Below are positions 1 to 9,334 of a stretch of DNA of 64,000 nt, in pieces. Each line of letters starts with the position of its first letter. The stretch's first letter is position 1. The translations under genes and the position numbers were made by a program. The DNA is taken from NCBI RefSeq assembly GCF_003415655.1, contig NZ_QRHC01000007.1, positions 1 through 64,000 of the forward strand, written 5' to 3'. The notes below the pieces were generated by a model. It searched no databases. It saw nothing but the letters and a program-made list of their open reading frames with translations, and was not told the origin of the DNA. Origin of the DNA: Vibrio maerlii. Lineage in GTDB: Bacteria; Pseudomonadota; Gammaproteobacteria; Enterobacterales; Vibrionaceae.

Positions 1-151
1 CTAGCTCTCTAGCTCTCTAGCTCTCTAGCTCTCTAGCTCTCTAGCTCTCTAGCTCTCTAGCTCTCTAGCTCTCTAGCTCTCTAGCTCTCTAGCTCTCTAG
101 CTCTCTAGCTCTCTAGCTCTCTAGCTCTCTAGCTCTCTAGCTCTCTAGCTC
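1..151. repeat. Octamer tandem array (CTAGCTCT)n at the 3' end of glgC
   Basis: About 19 uninterrupted copies of CTAGCTCT, continuing past the left edge of the window. On the glgC strand the unit reads AGAGCTAG. The last three sense codons and the TAG stop of glgC lie inside the first copies, so the array starts in the gene and runs into the spacer beyond. The unit contains the palindromes CTAG and AGCT. Eight is not a multiple of three, but changes in copy number fall after the stop and should not alter GlgC. Confidence 0.95.
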
Positions 152-1366
152 TTCAAACTCATAGCTCTCTGGTATCACGACGACACCTTGCTCTGAAATA
201 TGGAATCGCGTTGAATCTTTGGCAGGATCAAAGCCGATGCGAGTATTGGGTGGGATCTTCACGTGTTTATCGATAATACAGTTACGTAGCTGGCTGTTTT
301 CACCAATACAAACCCCATCAAATAAGATCGAATCGACGATGGTGACGCCATCATTGATTTGTACATTGGCAGATAAAATAGAATGATGCACCGAACCACC
401 TGAGTTGACTACACCGTTGGCGATGATCGAGTTGATGAAGATGCCCTCGTTCCCCGTAGCTGACGAAACCGTGCGCGCAGGCGGGTATTGATATTCGTAA
501 GTTCGCACTGGCCAAGAAGATTGGTAAAGATCAATCGGTGGCACTGGCTCTAGTAAATCCATATTGGCCTGGTAGAAAGAGTCGATGGTACCCACATCAC
601 GCCAGTACGCATCTTGGCTTACTCGGCCTTCTTCATTACCAAATTGATACGCATACACCCCTTGTTGGTCGATGAGCTTTGGAATGATGTCTTTACCAAA
701 GTCATGACTAGACAGGTCATCATCAGCATCGAGTTCTAGGGATTCAATCAAGGTCTTCATTGAGAAGATATAGATACCCATTGACGCCAAGCTTTGAGTT
801 GGATCGTGCGGTGTTGCAGGTGGATGCTCAGGCTTTTCTTCAAAGGCGACGATACGTTTATCGTCATCAATGCCCACACAGCCAAAGGCACTGGCTTCAT
901 CAAGTGGTACTTCCATACAAGCGATAGTCAGGTCAGCCCCCGTTTTCTTATGTTGGCTAAGCATTGGCTCGTAGTCCATTCGATAAATATGATCACCTGA
1001 TAGAACCACTACATAATCCGCATCGCTGCGGTCTAGTAACCAAAGGTTCTGATAGATGGCATCGGCGGTCCCTTCGTACCAGTTCTCGCCTTTACGCATT
1101 TGAGGTGGTACGGCTGTGATGTATTCGCCGAGCTCTGGGTTGAAGATCGACCAACCATCTCGGAGGTGTTTTTGCAGGGAGTGAGACTTATATTGCGTCA
1201 GTACAAGGATACGTCTTAAACCGGAGTGTAGACAGTTGGTTAGCGTGAAATCGAGTATTCGATACTTACCACCGAAAGGAACGGCTGGTTTTGCTCGGTT
1301 GTCAGTAAGAGGTGAAAGGCGTGAACCCATGCCTCCTGCAAGTATTATGGTCAATGCGTCCTGCAT
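137..1366 (-). CDS. glgC: Glucose-1-phosphate adenylyltransferase (ADP-glucose pyrophosphorylase)
   Basis: Makes ADP-glucose from glucose-1-phosphate and ATP, the committed step of bacterial glycogen synthesis, in the cytoplasm. The protein has 409 residues, normal for the family. The N-terminal nucleotidyltransferase signature GGMGSRLSPLT (about residues 11-21) is followed by the AKPAVPFGG substrate loop. The region around VVLSGDHIYRMDY is the family's central active-site segment, and the C-terminal third has the hexapeptide-like left-handed helix pattern (SILFDGVCIGENSQLRNCII). The stop codon lies in the octamer array. glgA often follows glgC in vibrios but would lie outside the window. Confidence 0.95.
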   Translation of the reverse strand: MQDALTIILAGGMGSRLSPLTDNRAKPAVPFGGKYRILDFTLTNCLHSGLRRILVLTQYKSHSLQKHLRDGWSIFNPELGEYITAVPPQMRKGENWYEGTADAIYQNLWLLDRSDADYVVVLSGDHIYRMDYEPMLSQHKKTGADLTIACMEVPLDEASAFGCVGIDDDKRIVAFEEKPEHPPATPHDPTQSLASMGIYIFSMKTLIESLELDADDDLSSHDFGKDIIPKLIDQQGVYAYQFGNEEGRVSQDAYWRDVGTIDSFYQANMDLLEPVPPIDLYQSSWPVRTYEYQYPPARTVSSATGNEGIFINSIIANGVVNSGGSVHHSILSANVQINDGVTIVDSILFDGVCIGENSQLRNCIIDKHVKIPPNTRIGFDPAKDSTRFHISEQGVVVIPESYEFEELES

Positions 1367-1532
1367 AGTCGTAGTCCTTGAGCTTTGTTTAATTAGGGGG
1401 AGTTAAACAATAGCTATCAAGTTTTAGACCACAATATAAGTGGTTGTATTATTGGCTGATTATAGAATGGCCTTGTTTGATTGCACCAGAATGGCGAGCG
1501 AAGTTAATCTCTCAATCCCTAATATAGTGCAA

Positions 1533-3461
1533 TCAAGCAATCTCAGTCGCTTCTTCTACGGTAAGCGTTTTAATGACGTTGCGACCCGATGACTTGGCAT
1601 CATACAGTGCGATATCGGCACGCTTGTAAGACTCATTAGCTCTTGCACACAAGCTGGTTAAACCCCCACTAATAGTGACATCGTACCGATGCTCAAGCTC
1701 AATAGCGATGCGCAGACGATTGAGTACAACTTCTGCTTCACGTAATGGTGTATGAGGCAAAAGAATCGCAAACTCTTCACCTCCAACTCGGGCAATGAAG
1801 TCGGTCTCTCTGCAGCCAAGCTCTAACGTTCTTGATACAGATTTAATCACTGAGTCGCCGACGTCATGACCAAGTTCATCGTTAATTCGTTTAAAGTAGT
1901 CGATATCGACAATCGCTAGACAGGTATGTTCTTTGTCTGGGTAGCGGTTATATTTGGAGGTTAAAATATTCAGTTCTTGATCGAACTTTCTTCGGTTCCA
2001 ACTATTGGTGAGAGGATCGCGCTCACTGAGATCACGTAAGCGGTTCTCTAATTTCTTGCGGGCGGTAATATCGACGAACGATGCGACGTAGAACTGGATA
2101 TCGCCTTGTTTATCTGTGATGGTTTGTAGGCGCAGTAATTGGTCAATAAGCGCGCCGTTCTTGGTCTTATTGGTGATCTCACCTTCCCAAAAGCCATCTT
2201 CGCGCAACGATTTCCACATCATCATGTAGAACTCTTGGTTGTGCTTACCTGAAGCAAACACATCAGGTTGTTTGCCCTCAATTTCTGCTAGAGTGTAGCC
2301 ACTGAGCTGAGTAAACTGCTGATTTACCTTAATGATCTTGTTCTGTTTGTCGGTGATGACGAGTGCAGACATGCCATTCATTGCAGCTCGTGCGATCTTA
2401 CTTTCTAGACTGTTCTTATTGTGATTTGAATTCCACAGGGTTAAACCAGATGAGATGAGGAATACGATCATGAATAGATAGACAGAGTTCTCGATGAACT
2501 TTTCAATGGCCTCGTCGTAGACCTCGGCCATTTTTGGATCTTGCCCAACGAAGAGTAAAAATATTGGTCTTGTCAGCGAGGAGAGGTTTCCACCATGGTT
2601 GGGAGTGATGTTGAATCTTGAGTAGATGTACCACTGCTCACCATCGTAGTAACTACCATTCAATGATTCTTTCATTTGAGCCCAAAGCTTTTGGTGTGCG
2701 CGTGCAAATGTTAACTCTGCATTCTTTGGGTACATATTGATAAATTGAGGCTGGACGTCGTGCCCGAGAATGATGTCGCCAACTTCACTGATAATCAGTG
2801 GTAGGTAATTGCTGGTCTCGTAAGTGAGTGATTGATAGATCTGTCTGACATTAACGTTGGCAATGAAGTAACCATAGCGTTTTAGAGCACCGGTATCAGG
2901 GTTTATAGCATCAACAGGCGTTAACAAGCGCATCGTCGGGATTAGAGGGTAGACCAAATCGCCATTCTCTACCTCAAAATCGATACCAAAGTGCCCAATT
3001 TCCCCTGTTTTGAGTTGCTTTGCGTAATCAAAATAGTTTCGATCCCCTTTAAACTGAAGCTCCGATTTAGGAACGATGTAGCTAACACCGTCTTGATAGT
3101 TTAAGCGCAGTTTTTCCATTCCCTCCGTGTCTACAAACCGAAGTTGTGAATAAATCTGAAGTGATTCTGCGCTCAGGCGCCAAAAGTCATACATTAACGC
3201 GACATTACTCTGCGATGGATTTAATGCCGTGAGAGTGAGTTGGTCAGAGCTTGAAAGAATCTTGATCGAAGATTGCAGCTTACCTACAAACTGCTGTAAG
3301 CCTTTAACGCTGTACTGTAGGTGGTTGAAGTTATCTTGCTCAATGCGGTTGTGGTGCTCGGTCTTAATTTGCTGAAAGTCATAGATGACATAAAACAGTG
3401 GGACGACACCAAATGTGATTAAAAGCGCTAGAAACTGAAAAGCGATTTTCACTGGCTTCAT
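1533..3461 (-). CDS. Membrane diguanylate cyclase: periplasmic sensor, PAS, GGDEF
   Basis: Likely makes cyclic di-GMP. About 642 residues. A membrane segment at the N-terminus (VKIAFQFLALLITFGVVPLF) and a second about 340 residues in frame a large periplasmic sensor region of dCache type. A PAS domain follows (MNGMSALVITDKQNKIIKVN), then a GGDEF domain. The active motif is GGEEF in RVGGEEFAILLP, and RETD five residues before it matches the inhibitory I-site RxxD, so the enzyme is probably active and product-inhibited. An in-frame GTG 18 bases upstream (at 3479) is an alternative start. Neither start has a clear ribosome site; the ATG is preferred. The input signal is unknown. Confidence 0.88.
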   Translation of the reverse strand: MKPVKIAFQFLALLITFGVVPLFYVIYDFQQIKTEHHNRIEQDNFNHLQYSVKGLQQFVGKLQSSIKILSSSDQLTLTALNPSQSNVALMYDFWRLSAESLQIYSQLRFVDTEGMEKLRLNYQDGVSYIVPKSELQFKGDRNYFDYAKQLKTGEIGHFGIDFEVENGDLVYPLIPTMRLLTPVDAINPDTGALKRYGYFIANVNVRQIYQSLTYETSNYLPLIISEVGDIILGHDVQPQFINMYPKNAELTFARAHQKLWAQMKESLNGSYYDGEQWYIYSRFNITPNHGGNLSSLTRPIFLLFVGQDPKMAEVYDEAIEKFIENSVYLFMIVFLISSGLTLWNSNHNKNSLESKIARAAMNGMSALVITDKQNKIIKVNQQFTQLSGYTLAEIEGKQPDVFASGKHNQEFYMMMWKSLREDGFWEGEITNKTKNGALIDQLLRLQTITDKQGDIQFYVASFVDITARKKLENRLRDLSERDPLTNSWNRRKFDQELNILTSKYNRYPDKEHTCLAIVDIDYFKRINDELGHDVGDSVIKSVSRTLELGCRETDFIARVGGEEFAILLPHTPLREAEVVLNRLRIAIELEHRYDVTISGGLTSLCARANESYKRADIALYDAKSSGRNVIKTLTVEEATEIA

Positions 3462-3694
3462 ATTTTGGACGGAGCTCACAAACCGAAAAATAAACCAGAA
3501 TAGTATACCGCTAATAGAACTAAGGCTATTTCTAGTTTTTGAAAGTTTGACCTATTAAACATTACTACTAAAAGAGTAGATCTACTGATGGGTTTGAGCC
3601 CTGAAATTTATCTAGCATAGAGAAATACAGTTTACTGTGTGGTATAGTCGATGGTTAGATTCAATTTTATTGTTTAACGCTCAAAGGCTTCATC

Positions 3695-5077
3695 ATGACC
3701 TGGAAAAATTCGATAGAGAATAGGCTAACTTTTCTATTCATGTTGGTCATGTTTGGCTTGTTTGGAATCACGTCCTCTATTTCCATATATTTTGGTGAAG
3801 TCAGCAAGTCTCAGAATGACTCTGAATACAGTGATAAGTTAATGCATGTGAGTTTTGCCTTGATTCGTGGATTTCGTAATCAAGTTAGAGTGTTGACTCG
3901 TGACTATGCGGAGTGGGACGAAACTTATCACTACGTATTAACCGACGATGCTGAATTTACCCAGCAACAACTGGGTGCGGCTGCTTTAGAGTCTGGTGAG
4001 GTTGACGGAGTCGCTATTCACTCGCCCGTTTATGGTTTGATGTACAGTGAAAGTACGCTTCAGTATTTAGATAATAAGTCTTTATGGGCATTGTTCGATG
4101 ACTTCTCTAGTGCTGATGTTTCTGTTCCACTTCGAGGCTTAGTCTTTGATAAAAGTAGAGCCTACATCTATACATCCATGCCAGTGACAGGAAACGGTGC
4201 ATCTAAAGAATCAGTAGGTAGGATTACTTTTATCAAGCAGATTACACATGCACTGAGTGAACAAATATCCGCGTCAATCCAAGAAGAATTTCGTATCGTG
4301 AACAATTTAGATACCCATACTTCTTCTCGCTTTGATATCCATGATAAATGGAGATACGAACGACTTAATATGAGTTTTGAGCACGAGCATCTTGTCGCTA
4401 CTTATCAAATGACTCATGGAGAAGATCAAGTTCTACCGCTTCACATCGAAGTTAAGATGAAGCGACTGGATACTTCTAACGACCGTTATTGGCCGCAACT
4501 TGTTCCTCAGTTCATCATCATGGCGATTCTAGGTGGCATGTTGCTGCTGATTCTTAGAAGACGTGTCACGAACCCAATCAAACAGTTGATTGAGTGGCTG
4601 AATCAGATCGGTAACCTAAACATGTCTGAAGACCTCAAGCCATTTGAGCGTGCCGATTATGGTGAAATTGGCGTACTGAGTAAGCGATTCGAAGAAATCT
4701 ATAACGATCTTTACGAGCAACACCAATTCAGTCAGATTTTACTCTATTCAATCAGTGACTTTATTTTTACGGTCGATAGTGCCGGGCGAGTTGATTACTG
4801 TAACCCCGCCGCTGCAGAGTGGTTGAAGATCGATGCTAGAAGTGTTGAACATCAAGAGTTTGAGTTGCTACTTTCTTGCTTAGATGATGATTTACCGAGT
4901 GTTTCAAATTGGCTTTATCGAGCGCTGCATACCTACAGTGAATACAGTGGAGAGGCGAATATTCGAATTATCAGTCAGCCGGATTGTGTGTTCAAAATGC
5001 AGGTTCAGGTGAGTCCGATGCTACAGGCAGAAGAAGGGCAAAAAGGCGCAATGATCATCCTGCGCCCCCTTGAGTAG
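3695..5077 (+). CDS. CHASE4-HAMP-PAS membrane sensor without an output domain
   Basis: A 460-residue membrane protein. One transmembrane helix is near residues 10-30 and another near 265-285 (FIIMAILGGMLLLILRRR). The periplasmic part between them carries the CHASE4 hallmark DYAEWDETY (about residues 70-78). A HAMP-like linker (RRRVTNPIKQLIEWLNQIG) and a PAS domain (SISDFIFTVDSAGRVDYCNPAAAEWL) follow, and the protein then ends. No GGDEF, EAL, kinase or methyl-accepting domain is present, although such sensors usually have one. It may work through a partner. The diguanylate cyclase is divergently transcribed next door. AAAGG upstream of the ATG supports the start. Confidence 0.8.
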   Translation: MTWKNSIENRLTFLFMLVMFGLFGITSSISIYFGEVSKSQNDSEYSDKLMHVSFALIRGFRNQVRVLTRDYAEWDETYHYVLTDDAEFTQQQLGAAALESGEVDGVAIHSPVYGLMYSESTLQYLDNKSLWALFDDFSSADVSVPLRGLVFDKSRAYIYTSMPVTGNGASKESVGRITFIKQITHALSEQISASIQEEFRIVNNLDTHTSSRFDIHDKWRYERLNMSFEHEHLVATYQMTHGEDQVLPLHIEVKMKRLDTSNDRYWPQLVPQFIIMAILGGMLLLILRRRVTNPIKQLIEWLNQIGNLNMSEDLKPFERADYGEIGVLSKRFEEIYNDLYEQHQFSQILLYSISDFIFTVDSAGRVDYCNPAAAEWLKIDARSVEHQEFELLLSCLDDDLPSVSNWLYRALHTYSEYSGEANIRIISQPDCVFKMQVQVSPMLQAEEGQKGAMIILRPLE

Positions 5078-5079
5078 GA

Positions 5080-5631
5080 CTAAAAGCCTTGTTTGATCAT
5101 GCCGATCAATTTTGACCATAGCGATGAGTCATGGCTCTTTGGTTGTGCTTCTTGGCCTAGATAGTAGTATTTCACTAGGCTTACTCTAATATCATCAACT
5201 TCTGTGAGCTCTATTTTACTGAGTAGCTCAGCACTCTCTAGCGCGTGGTCGTTCGCTAAACTAAAGTCCATACCTCGATAGCCCTGAATGTAGAGCCAGG
5301 CTTGAGTAATCATTGCTAAATGATTGCTACCGGTAAGCTCAAACTTGTTCGCGTGTTCATCGCCAACCCCATTTTTAATCGCACTTTTCATTGCACGAAT
5401 GCTTTCTAAGTGTGTATTTAGGGTTTGAATCGATTCAATATGAAGTTTGGTAAAAAGGCCTAAAAGTAGATAAGAGGCAGACTTATCAGCTTGGTTTTCG
5501 ACAACACGCTGATAAAAGGTATTATTTTGCGCTATCAACTGCTCGTATTGCGTCAGTTTTTCTGCCGCAACACAATCTGAAAAGCCAATAGACGTTAAGT
5601 GTTTTTTTAGAATCAAGTTAATTGTGTCCAC
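5080..5631 (-). CDS. Conserved-looking hypothetical protein, 183 residues
   Basis: I do not recognise a family. The protein is soluble, largely helical and has no signal peptide or membrane segment. It starts with GTG and overlaps the end of yaeQ by 19 bases, so the two are probably translationally coupled. The stop lies only two bases from the convergent stop of the CHASE4 gene. No function is proposed. Confidence 0.7.
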   Translation of the reverse strand: MDTINLILKKHLTSIGFSDCVAAEKLTQYEQLIAQNNTFYQRVVENQADKSASYLLLGLFTKLHIESIQTLNTHLESIRAMKSAIKNGVGDEHANKFELTGSNHLAMITQAWLYIQGYRGMDFSLANDHALESAELLSKIELTEVDDIRVSLVKYYYLGQEAQPKSHDSSLWSKLIGMIKQGF

Positions 5632-6143
5632 TCAACTTCAGCGTCGCCCGATGGCGAGTTAATGTAAAGCTTGTCTCCCGAAATCATCACAGATAAGTCC
5701 ATTGTGCGTTCCACAAGACTTGCCATTGCTTCAATACCTTCGTTGTCTAAGCGAATCACTTCAGGGTTGTATGTGGAGATCTTGTTCTGATTCTGATTCC
5801 ACCAAACTGTTGATTTAGTATTGAACGTGAAGATGGAGACCTTGTCTGAAATACGGCTCACTTTTTTTACCCGCTCCGGATCTGGTTCACCAATATCAAT
5901 CCACTCGGTAATCTGTCCGTCTAATGCTTTGACCCAAATATCCGGTTCTTCAATCGTTGATAGCCCTTTGGTTAACGTCAGCTCTGGTTGTGCTTTTAAA
6001 CAGAAAGCACAGATGCGTGCCATCATACGTTGCAGTGTTTCGGAAGGGTGTTGTGCCACCGTCAGGTTGATTGAATCGTAGTGGTCGCGATTCATATCGG
6101 TCAGAGCGATACGAAACTTATAGATAGTCGGTTTGAGAGCCAT
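5613..6143 (-). CDS. yaeQ: YaeQ family protein
   Basis: A 176-residue protein of the YaeQ family, which has a PD-(D/E)XK nuclease-like fold; its function is not firmly known. Recognisable family blocks are the N-terminus MALKPTIYKFRIALTDMNR, the HPSETLQRMMARICAFCL helix, EPDIWVKALDGQITEWIDIG, and the late segment STVWWNQNQNKI. An open frame extends 16 codons upstream, but the family begins at MALK, so the ATG at 6141-6143 is chosen. It overlaps the following unknown gene. Confidence 0.87.
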   Translation of the reverse strand: MALKPTIYKFRIALTDMNRDHYDSINLTVAQHPSETLQRMMARICAFCLKAQPELTLTKGLSTIEEPDIWVKALDGQITEWIDIGEPDPERVKKVSRISDKVSIFTFNTKSTVWWNQNQNKISTYNPEVIRLDNEGIEAMASLVERTMDLSVMISGDKLYINSPSGDAEVEWTQLT

Positions 6144-6177
6144 GAAAAGAGTCACTGAGTTGTTGAGTGAAAGGCAT

Positions 6178-6202
6178 AAAAAAGCCAGCAATTAAGCTGG
6201 CT
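6178..6202 (-). terminator. Intrinsic terminator of the cold-shock gene
   Basis: On the minus strand AGCCAGC-ttaatt-GCTGGCT is followed by a run of six T. It lies just after the cold-shock gene stop and before yaeQ. Confidence 0.85.
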
Positions 6203-6226
6203 ATTGTGCATCAGTGTTCGGCGAGA

Positions 6227-6436
6227 TTAAAGTGCTTTGATGCTGTCTGCTTGAGGACCTTTCTGGCCTTGAGAAACAGTGAACTCTACTTTTTGACCTT
6301 CTGCTAGAGTTTTGAAACCATCACCAACAATTGCAGAGAAGTGCGCGAAAACGTCAGGACCGTTCTCTTGCTGAATAAAACCAAAGCCTTTTGTTTCGTT
6401 AAACCACTTAACGGTACCTGTTACTGTGTTAGACAT
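6227..6436 (-). CDS. CspA-family cold-shock protein
   Basis: A 69-residue single cold-shock domain that binds single-stranded RNA or DNA and acts as an RNA chaperone. Both RNA-binding motifs are intact: RNP1 as KGFGFIQQ (about residues 16-23) and RNP2 as DVFAHFSAI (about 29-37). It ends with its own terminator. The long spacer upstream leaves room for the extended 5' leader usual for cold-shock mRNAs. Several csp paralogs exist in vibrios and I cannot say which this is. Confidence 0.93.
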   Translation of the reverse strand: MSNTVTGTVKWFNETKGFGFIQQENGPDVFAHFSAIVGDGFKTLAEGQKVEFTVSQGQKGPQADSIKAL

Positions 6437-6960
6437 GTGTCATGTTCCTAATTTATACATTACTTTTTTGGGCTAGTGTAGGGCACTAGCAGTCGTTCGA
6501 TAGCATGGAAAAGTTGATCGCTACTGATGTGACACAACGACAGAATTCCGACAATTCAACGAGATGTAACCGATAGACTAAGCCTTCCTGTGCTAACCTC
6601 GAGTCTAGAGTTTTGACCGACTAAGTCAATGAAATCAAGTGCATGAATTGTATGGATTTTGAACTTCCGCAAGTTTTTTCTAATGTCAGGCTAGATCCCA
6701 TCAGGGCTGGCCGTTTTCATGAATTATTGATGACAGTTTTTCATGATCTATGCGACAGTTTTATGTTTGTCTTTTAAACAAAAAATCTTTGTTTGACCCA
6801 AATCACTTTATAAAAGATCTTTCATCCAAGTGGGTTATATGTGATTATACCGAACGAATGACGGAGCCGCTTGTAACGATAGGAAATTGTGCCTTTGACC
6901 AAATTTTTCTATCGGACAGTAGTCTTTATCCTTACTGCTTGATGTGAGTCTTTTGAAACC
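6437..6960. other. 524-base spacer between the cold-shock gene and the chemoreceptor
   Basis: It should hold the divergent promoters and the long leader of the cold-shock mRNA. GACAGTTTT occurs twice about 20 bases apart near 6731 and 6751. I see no convincing gene: the 65-codon open frame at 6750-6947 has no recognisable features. Confidence 0.5.
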
Positions 6961-8970
6961 ATGAATCTATTAAATTCGATCGCTAAGAAGTTGGTGCTAG
7001 CGATAGCAACCATACTAGTGATTATCTCTGCAATCGTATCCTATTTTGCTGTGTCCCAACGAGCAGAAAGTGTAGAGGCGGAAGTGCTTCAGCATGTTGA
7101 ACTTGAAACTGGCCAAACCGCAAGCACCATCCGTGAGTTCTTCCGTGAGCGTTCTCGTGTTGTAACCACGCTTGCTGAAACCCCTTTTCTAAATGACTGG
7201 TTTGCGGACTATACAGAGCGTGGCTCATACATCGAAGACGATGCTGAATACCAATCTATTGTAAAAATGTTTGCAGGCGTATCTCAGCATGACCCATTGA
7301 TAAAATCGGTATTTTACGCTCCAGCGAATACCTTCGAATATTTTGATATTAATGGTCGCTACAATGACGCGAACTACTACACCAATAAACGCCCTTGGTG
7401 GTTTGAAGCGCTAGAAATCGACCGTTTGTTTATCACTGAACCTCAGATTGATGCCAATGATAAAAGCATTGTGACGTCTATAAAGACCACGGTGAAAACG
7501 AACCAAGGTAAGTTAGTTGGTGTCTTGGGCATTGATATTCTTGGTACTGAGATCAAAGAGAAACTTATTGATAAGATGGCTTATCAAGGCCAAGGCACCG
7601 GCTTTTTGATTACCTCGGAAGGCCAGATCATTGCATTGAATGATCGCCAAAACATGATTGATATGTCAAAGCTACCAACACTGGACCAAGTTGACCGTAT
7701 CGTACCCAACTCTTCTGGTTTCAGTGAGCTATTAAATCAGGCTCAACGTTCAGATACCTTATCTGGTAGTGTGGTATTTAACGGTGTTGAGCAGGAGGTA
7801 TTTGTTCAGAGCATAAAAGACACTACGATGAACCTCGATTGGCGCATTGGCTTTATGGTCCCTGAATCTATGATTTCTGGCCCAGTTAAAGCGACACTTT
7901 GGGGCACGTTAGGCTTTATCGTTACCATGGTCGTGATTACATGTGTGATCCTAATGGCCCTGATTAATCTGGTGTTGACGAAACCAATGAACAAGGTTGT
8001 TAGCGCCATGGATGACATCGCAACAGGTGAGGGCGATTTAACGCAACGCTTGGATTATGCGCACAATGATGAACTTGGCCGTTTAAGCGACAGCTTCAAT
8101 ACGTTTGTTGATAACATCCAAACGACGATTCGACTTAGCCTAAGTGCGACAAATCAAGTGGCGACAGGCTCTGATGAGCTACAAAAAGTTGTGGGCTCGT
8201 TTGGTACAACGGTGTCTGGGCAGAAGAGCTTCATTGAACAGATTGCAACGGCTTCGACAGAAATGTCGCAAACCATCAATGGTATTGCCGATAGTGCTCA
8301 AACGGCGCAGTGTTACTCAGAAGATGCGACGGCTCGCGCTCAAGAGGGTAAAGAGGTGGTTGATCAAGCGACGCAGCTGATGAACGCGCTTTATGAAGAC
8401 GTTTCGAAAACAGAGCAAGACGTAACAGTATTGCACGAAAACGTAACGGCGATTTCAAACGTACTCGGTGTGATCAAAGGTGTCGCAGAGCAAACCAATC
8501 TTCTGGCGTTGAACGCGGCAATTGAAGCAGCGCGTGCTGGTGAACAAGGTCGCGGATTCGCAGTTGTCGCCGATGAGGTACGTACTCTTGCTCAGCGAAC
8601 TCAAGAATCAACCGTGAACATTGAATCTATTATCGATCGTCTACAAACCTCGGCTTCTGAGACGGTGGAGTCAATGAAGGTTGGTCGTGATAAAGCCGAG
8701 CAAGGCGTTGTGATGATTGCGGATGTCGACCAGAAGCTAAACGATATTCGTGAAGCGGCTGAGCTTATCAAGACTCAATCACAAGAGATTGCGTCTATGG
8801 TAAAAGAGCAGGCGATTGCCTCTGAAGATATCACCCAGCAAACCGTGTCGGTAGATCAGCTGGCTGAGGAGTCGGTAACAAGCACTGCGGAGATGGAGAA
8901 TAAAATCCAACAGCAAGTGCGGGTTATCGATTCGTTGAACGAGACAATCAGTAAGTTCAAAGTATCCTAA
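6961..8970 (+). CDS. Methyl-accepting chemotaxis protein (dCache sensor)
   Basis: A 669-residue transmembrane chemoreceptor that would signal through CheA/CheW. Membrane segments at about residues 9-30 and 305-330 enclose a dCache-type periplasmic sensor ([20 protein letters not shown] and [13 protein letters not shown] are typical). A HAMP domain follows ([26 protein letters not shown]), then the signalling coiled coil with the highly conserved hairpin tip [15 protein letters not shown]. The double-cache layout often binds amino or carboxylic acids, but the ligand cannot be read from sequence. It is monocistronic with a strong terminator. Confidence 0.95.
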   Translation: MNLLNSIAKKLVLAIATILVIISAIVSYFAVSQRAESVEAEVLQHVELETGQTASTIREFFRERSRVVTTLAETPFLNDWFADYTERGSYIEDDAEYQSIVKMFAGVSQHDPLIKSVFYAPANTFEYFDINGRYNDANYYTNKRPWWFEALEIDRLFITEPQIDANDKSIVTSIKTTVKTNQGKLVGVLGIDILGTEIKEKLIDKMAYQGQGTGFLITSEGQIIALNDRQNMIDMSKLPTLDQVDRIVPNSSGFSELLNQAQRSDTLSGSVVFNGVEQEVFVQSIKDTTMNLDWRIGFMVPESMISGPVKATLWGTLGFIVTMVVITCVILMALINLVLTKPMNKVVSAMDDIATGEGDLTQRLDYAHNDELGRLSDSFNTFVDNIQTTIRLSLSATNQVATGSDELQKVVGSFGTTVSGQKSFIEQIATASTEMSQTINGIADSAQTAQCYSEDATARAQEGKEVVDQATQLMNALYEDVSKTEQDVTVLHENVTAISNVLGVIKGVAEQTNLLALNAAIEAARAGEQGRGFAVVADEVRTLAQRTQESTVNIESIIDRLQTSASETVESMKVGRDKAEQGVVMIADVDQKLNDIREAAELIKTQSQEIASMVKEQAIASEDITQQTVSVDQLAEESVTSTAEMENKIQQQVRVIDSLNETISKFKVS

Positions 8971-8992
8971 TTAGCTCTGAGCTAAAATGATG

Positions 8993-9021
8993 AAACGGCG
9001 ACCTTTTGGGTCGCCGTTTTT
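8993..9021 (+). terminator. Terminator after the chemoreceptor
   Basis: CGGCGACC-tttt-GGGTCGCCG followed by a T run. Confidence 0.9.
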
Positions 9022-9123
9022 ATAGCTGTTAAAAGGTGGTCTCTTGTATATACATTGATCATTCAACATCGAACAAGCTAAAGATTCAGAGATTTGATGT
9101 AGTTGAGGGAGCTTGTATCCATA

Positions 9124-9154
9124 TCTACCCATAACTCCAATTTCTATGGGTAGA
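9124..9154. promoter_or_regulatory. Inverted repeat, candidate DctD upstream activator site
   Basis: TCTACCCATA and TATGGGTAGA (perfect 10-bp arms, 11-base spacer) lie about 110-140 bases upstream of the sigma-54 promoter of dctP. That is the usual distance for an enhancer-binding protein site. Assignment to DctD is inference from the neighbouring dctD gene. A related imperfect palindrome, CTACACCCA/TGGGAGTAG, lies at 9290-9311 downstream of the promoter. Confidence 0.6.
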
Positions 9155-9260
9155 AACCTACACATTTTTAACCGTCTAGGTTCGAAAAAATCATTAATGC
9201 ACAGAGAGTTCCTCTTTAAGTTATTGAAAATAATATAATTTAATTGGTTGTATACCTGGT

Positions 9261-9276
9261 TGGCTAGCTTATTGCT
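9261..9276 (+). promoter_or_regulatory. Sigma-54 promoter of dctPQM
   Basis: TGGCTAGCTTATTGCT fits the -24/-12 pattern TGGCACG-N4-TTGCW: GG and GC are exactly 12 bases apart. It sits about 60 bases upstream of the dctP start. A sigma-54 activator (DctD) is encoded by the neighbouring operon. Confidence 0.8.
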
Positions 9277-9334
9277 CTTAGTAATGCATCTACACCCAAA
9301 GATGGGAGTAGTTCAAATACCAAGGAGAATAATA

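Noticed and set aside
1..151. CRISPR-like array
   Set aside because: The unit is eight bases with no spacers; it is a simple tandem repeat.
6750..6947. 65-codon open frame upstream of the chemoreceptor
   Set aside because: No ribosome site, no recognisable domain, unusual composition for a protein of this genome; probably leader or promoter sequence.
9248..9334. Longer N-terminus for dctP
   Set aside because: It would put 29 residues before a clear signal peptide, has no ribosome site and overlaps the region just after the sigma-54 promoter.
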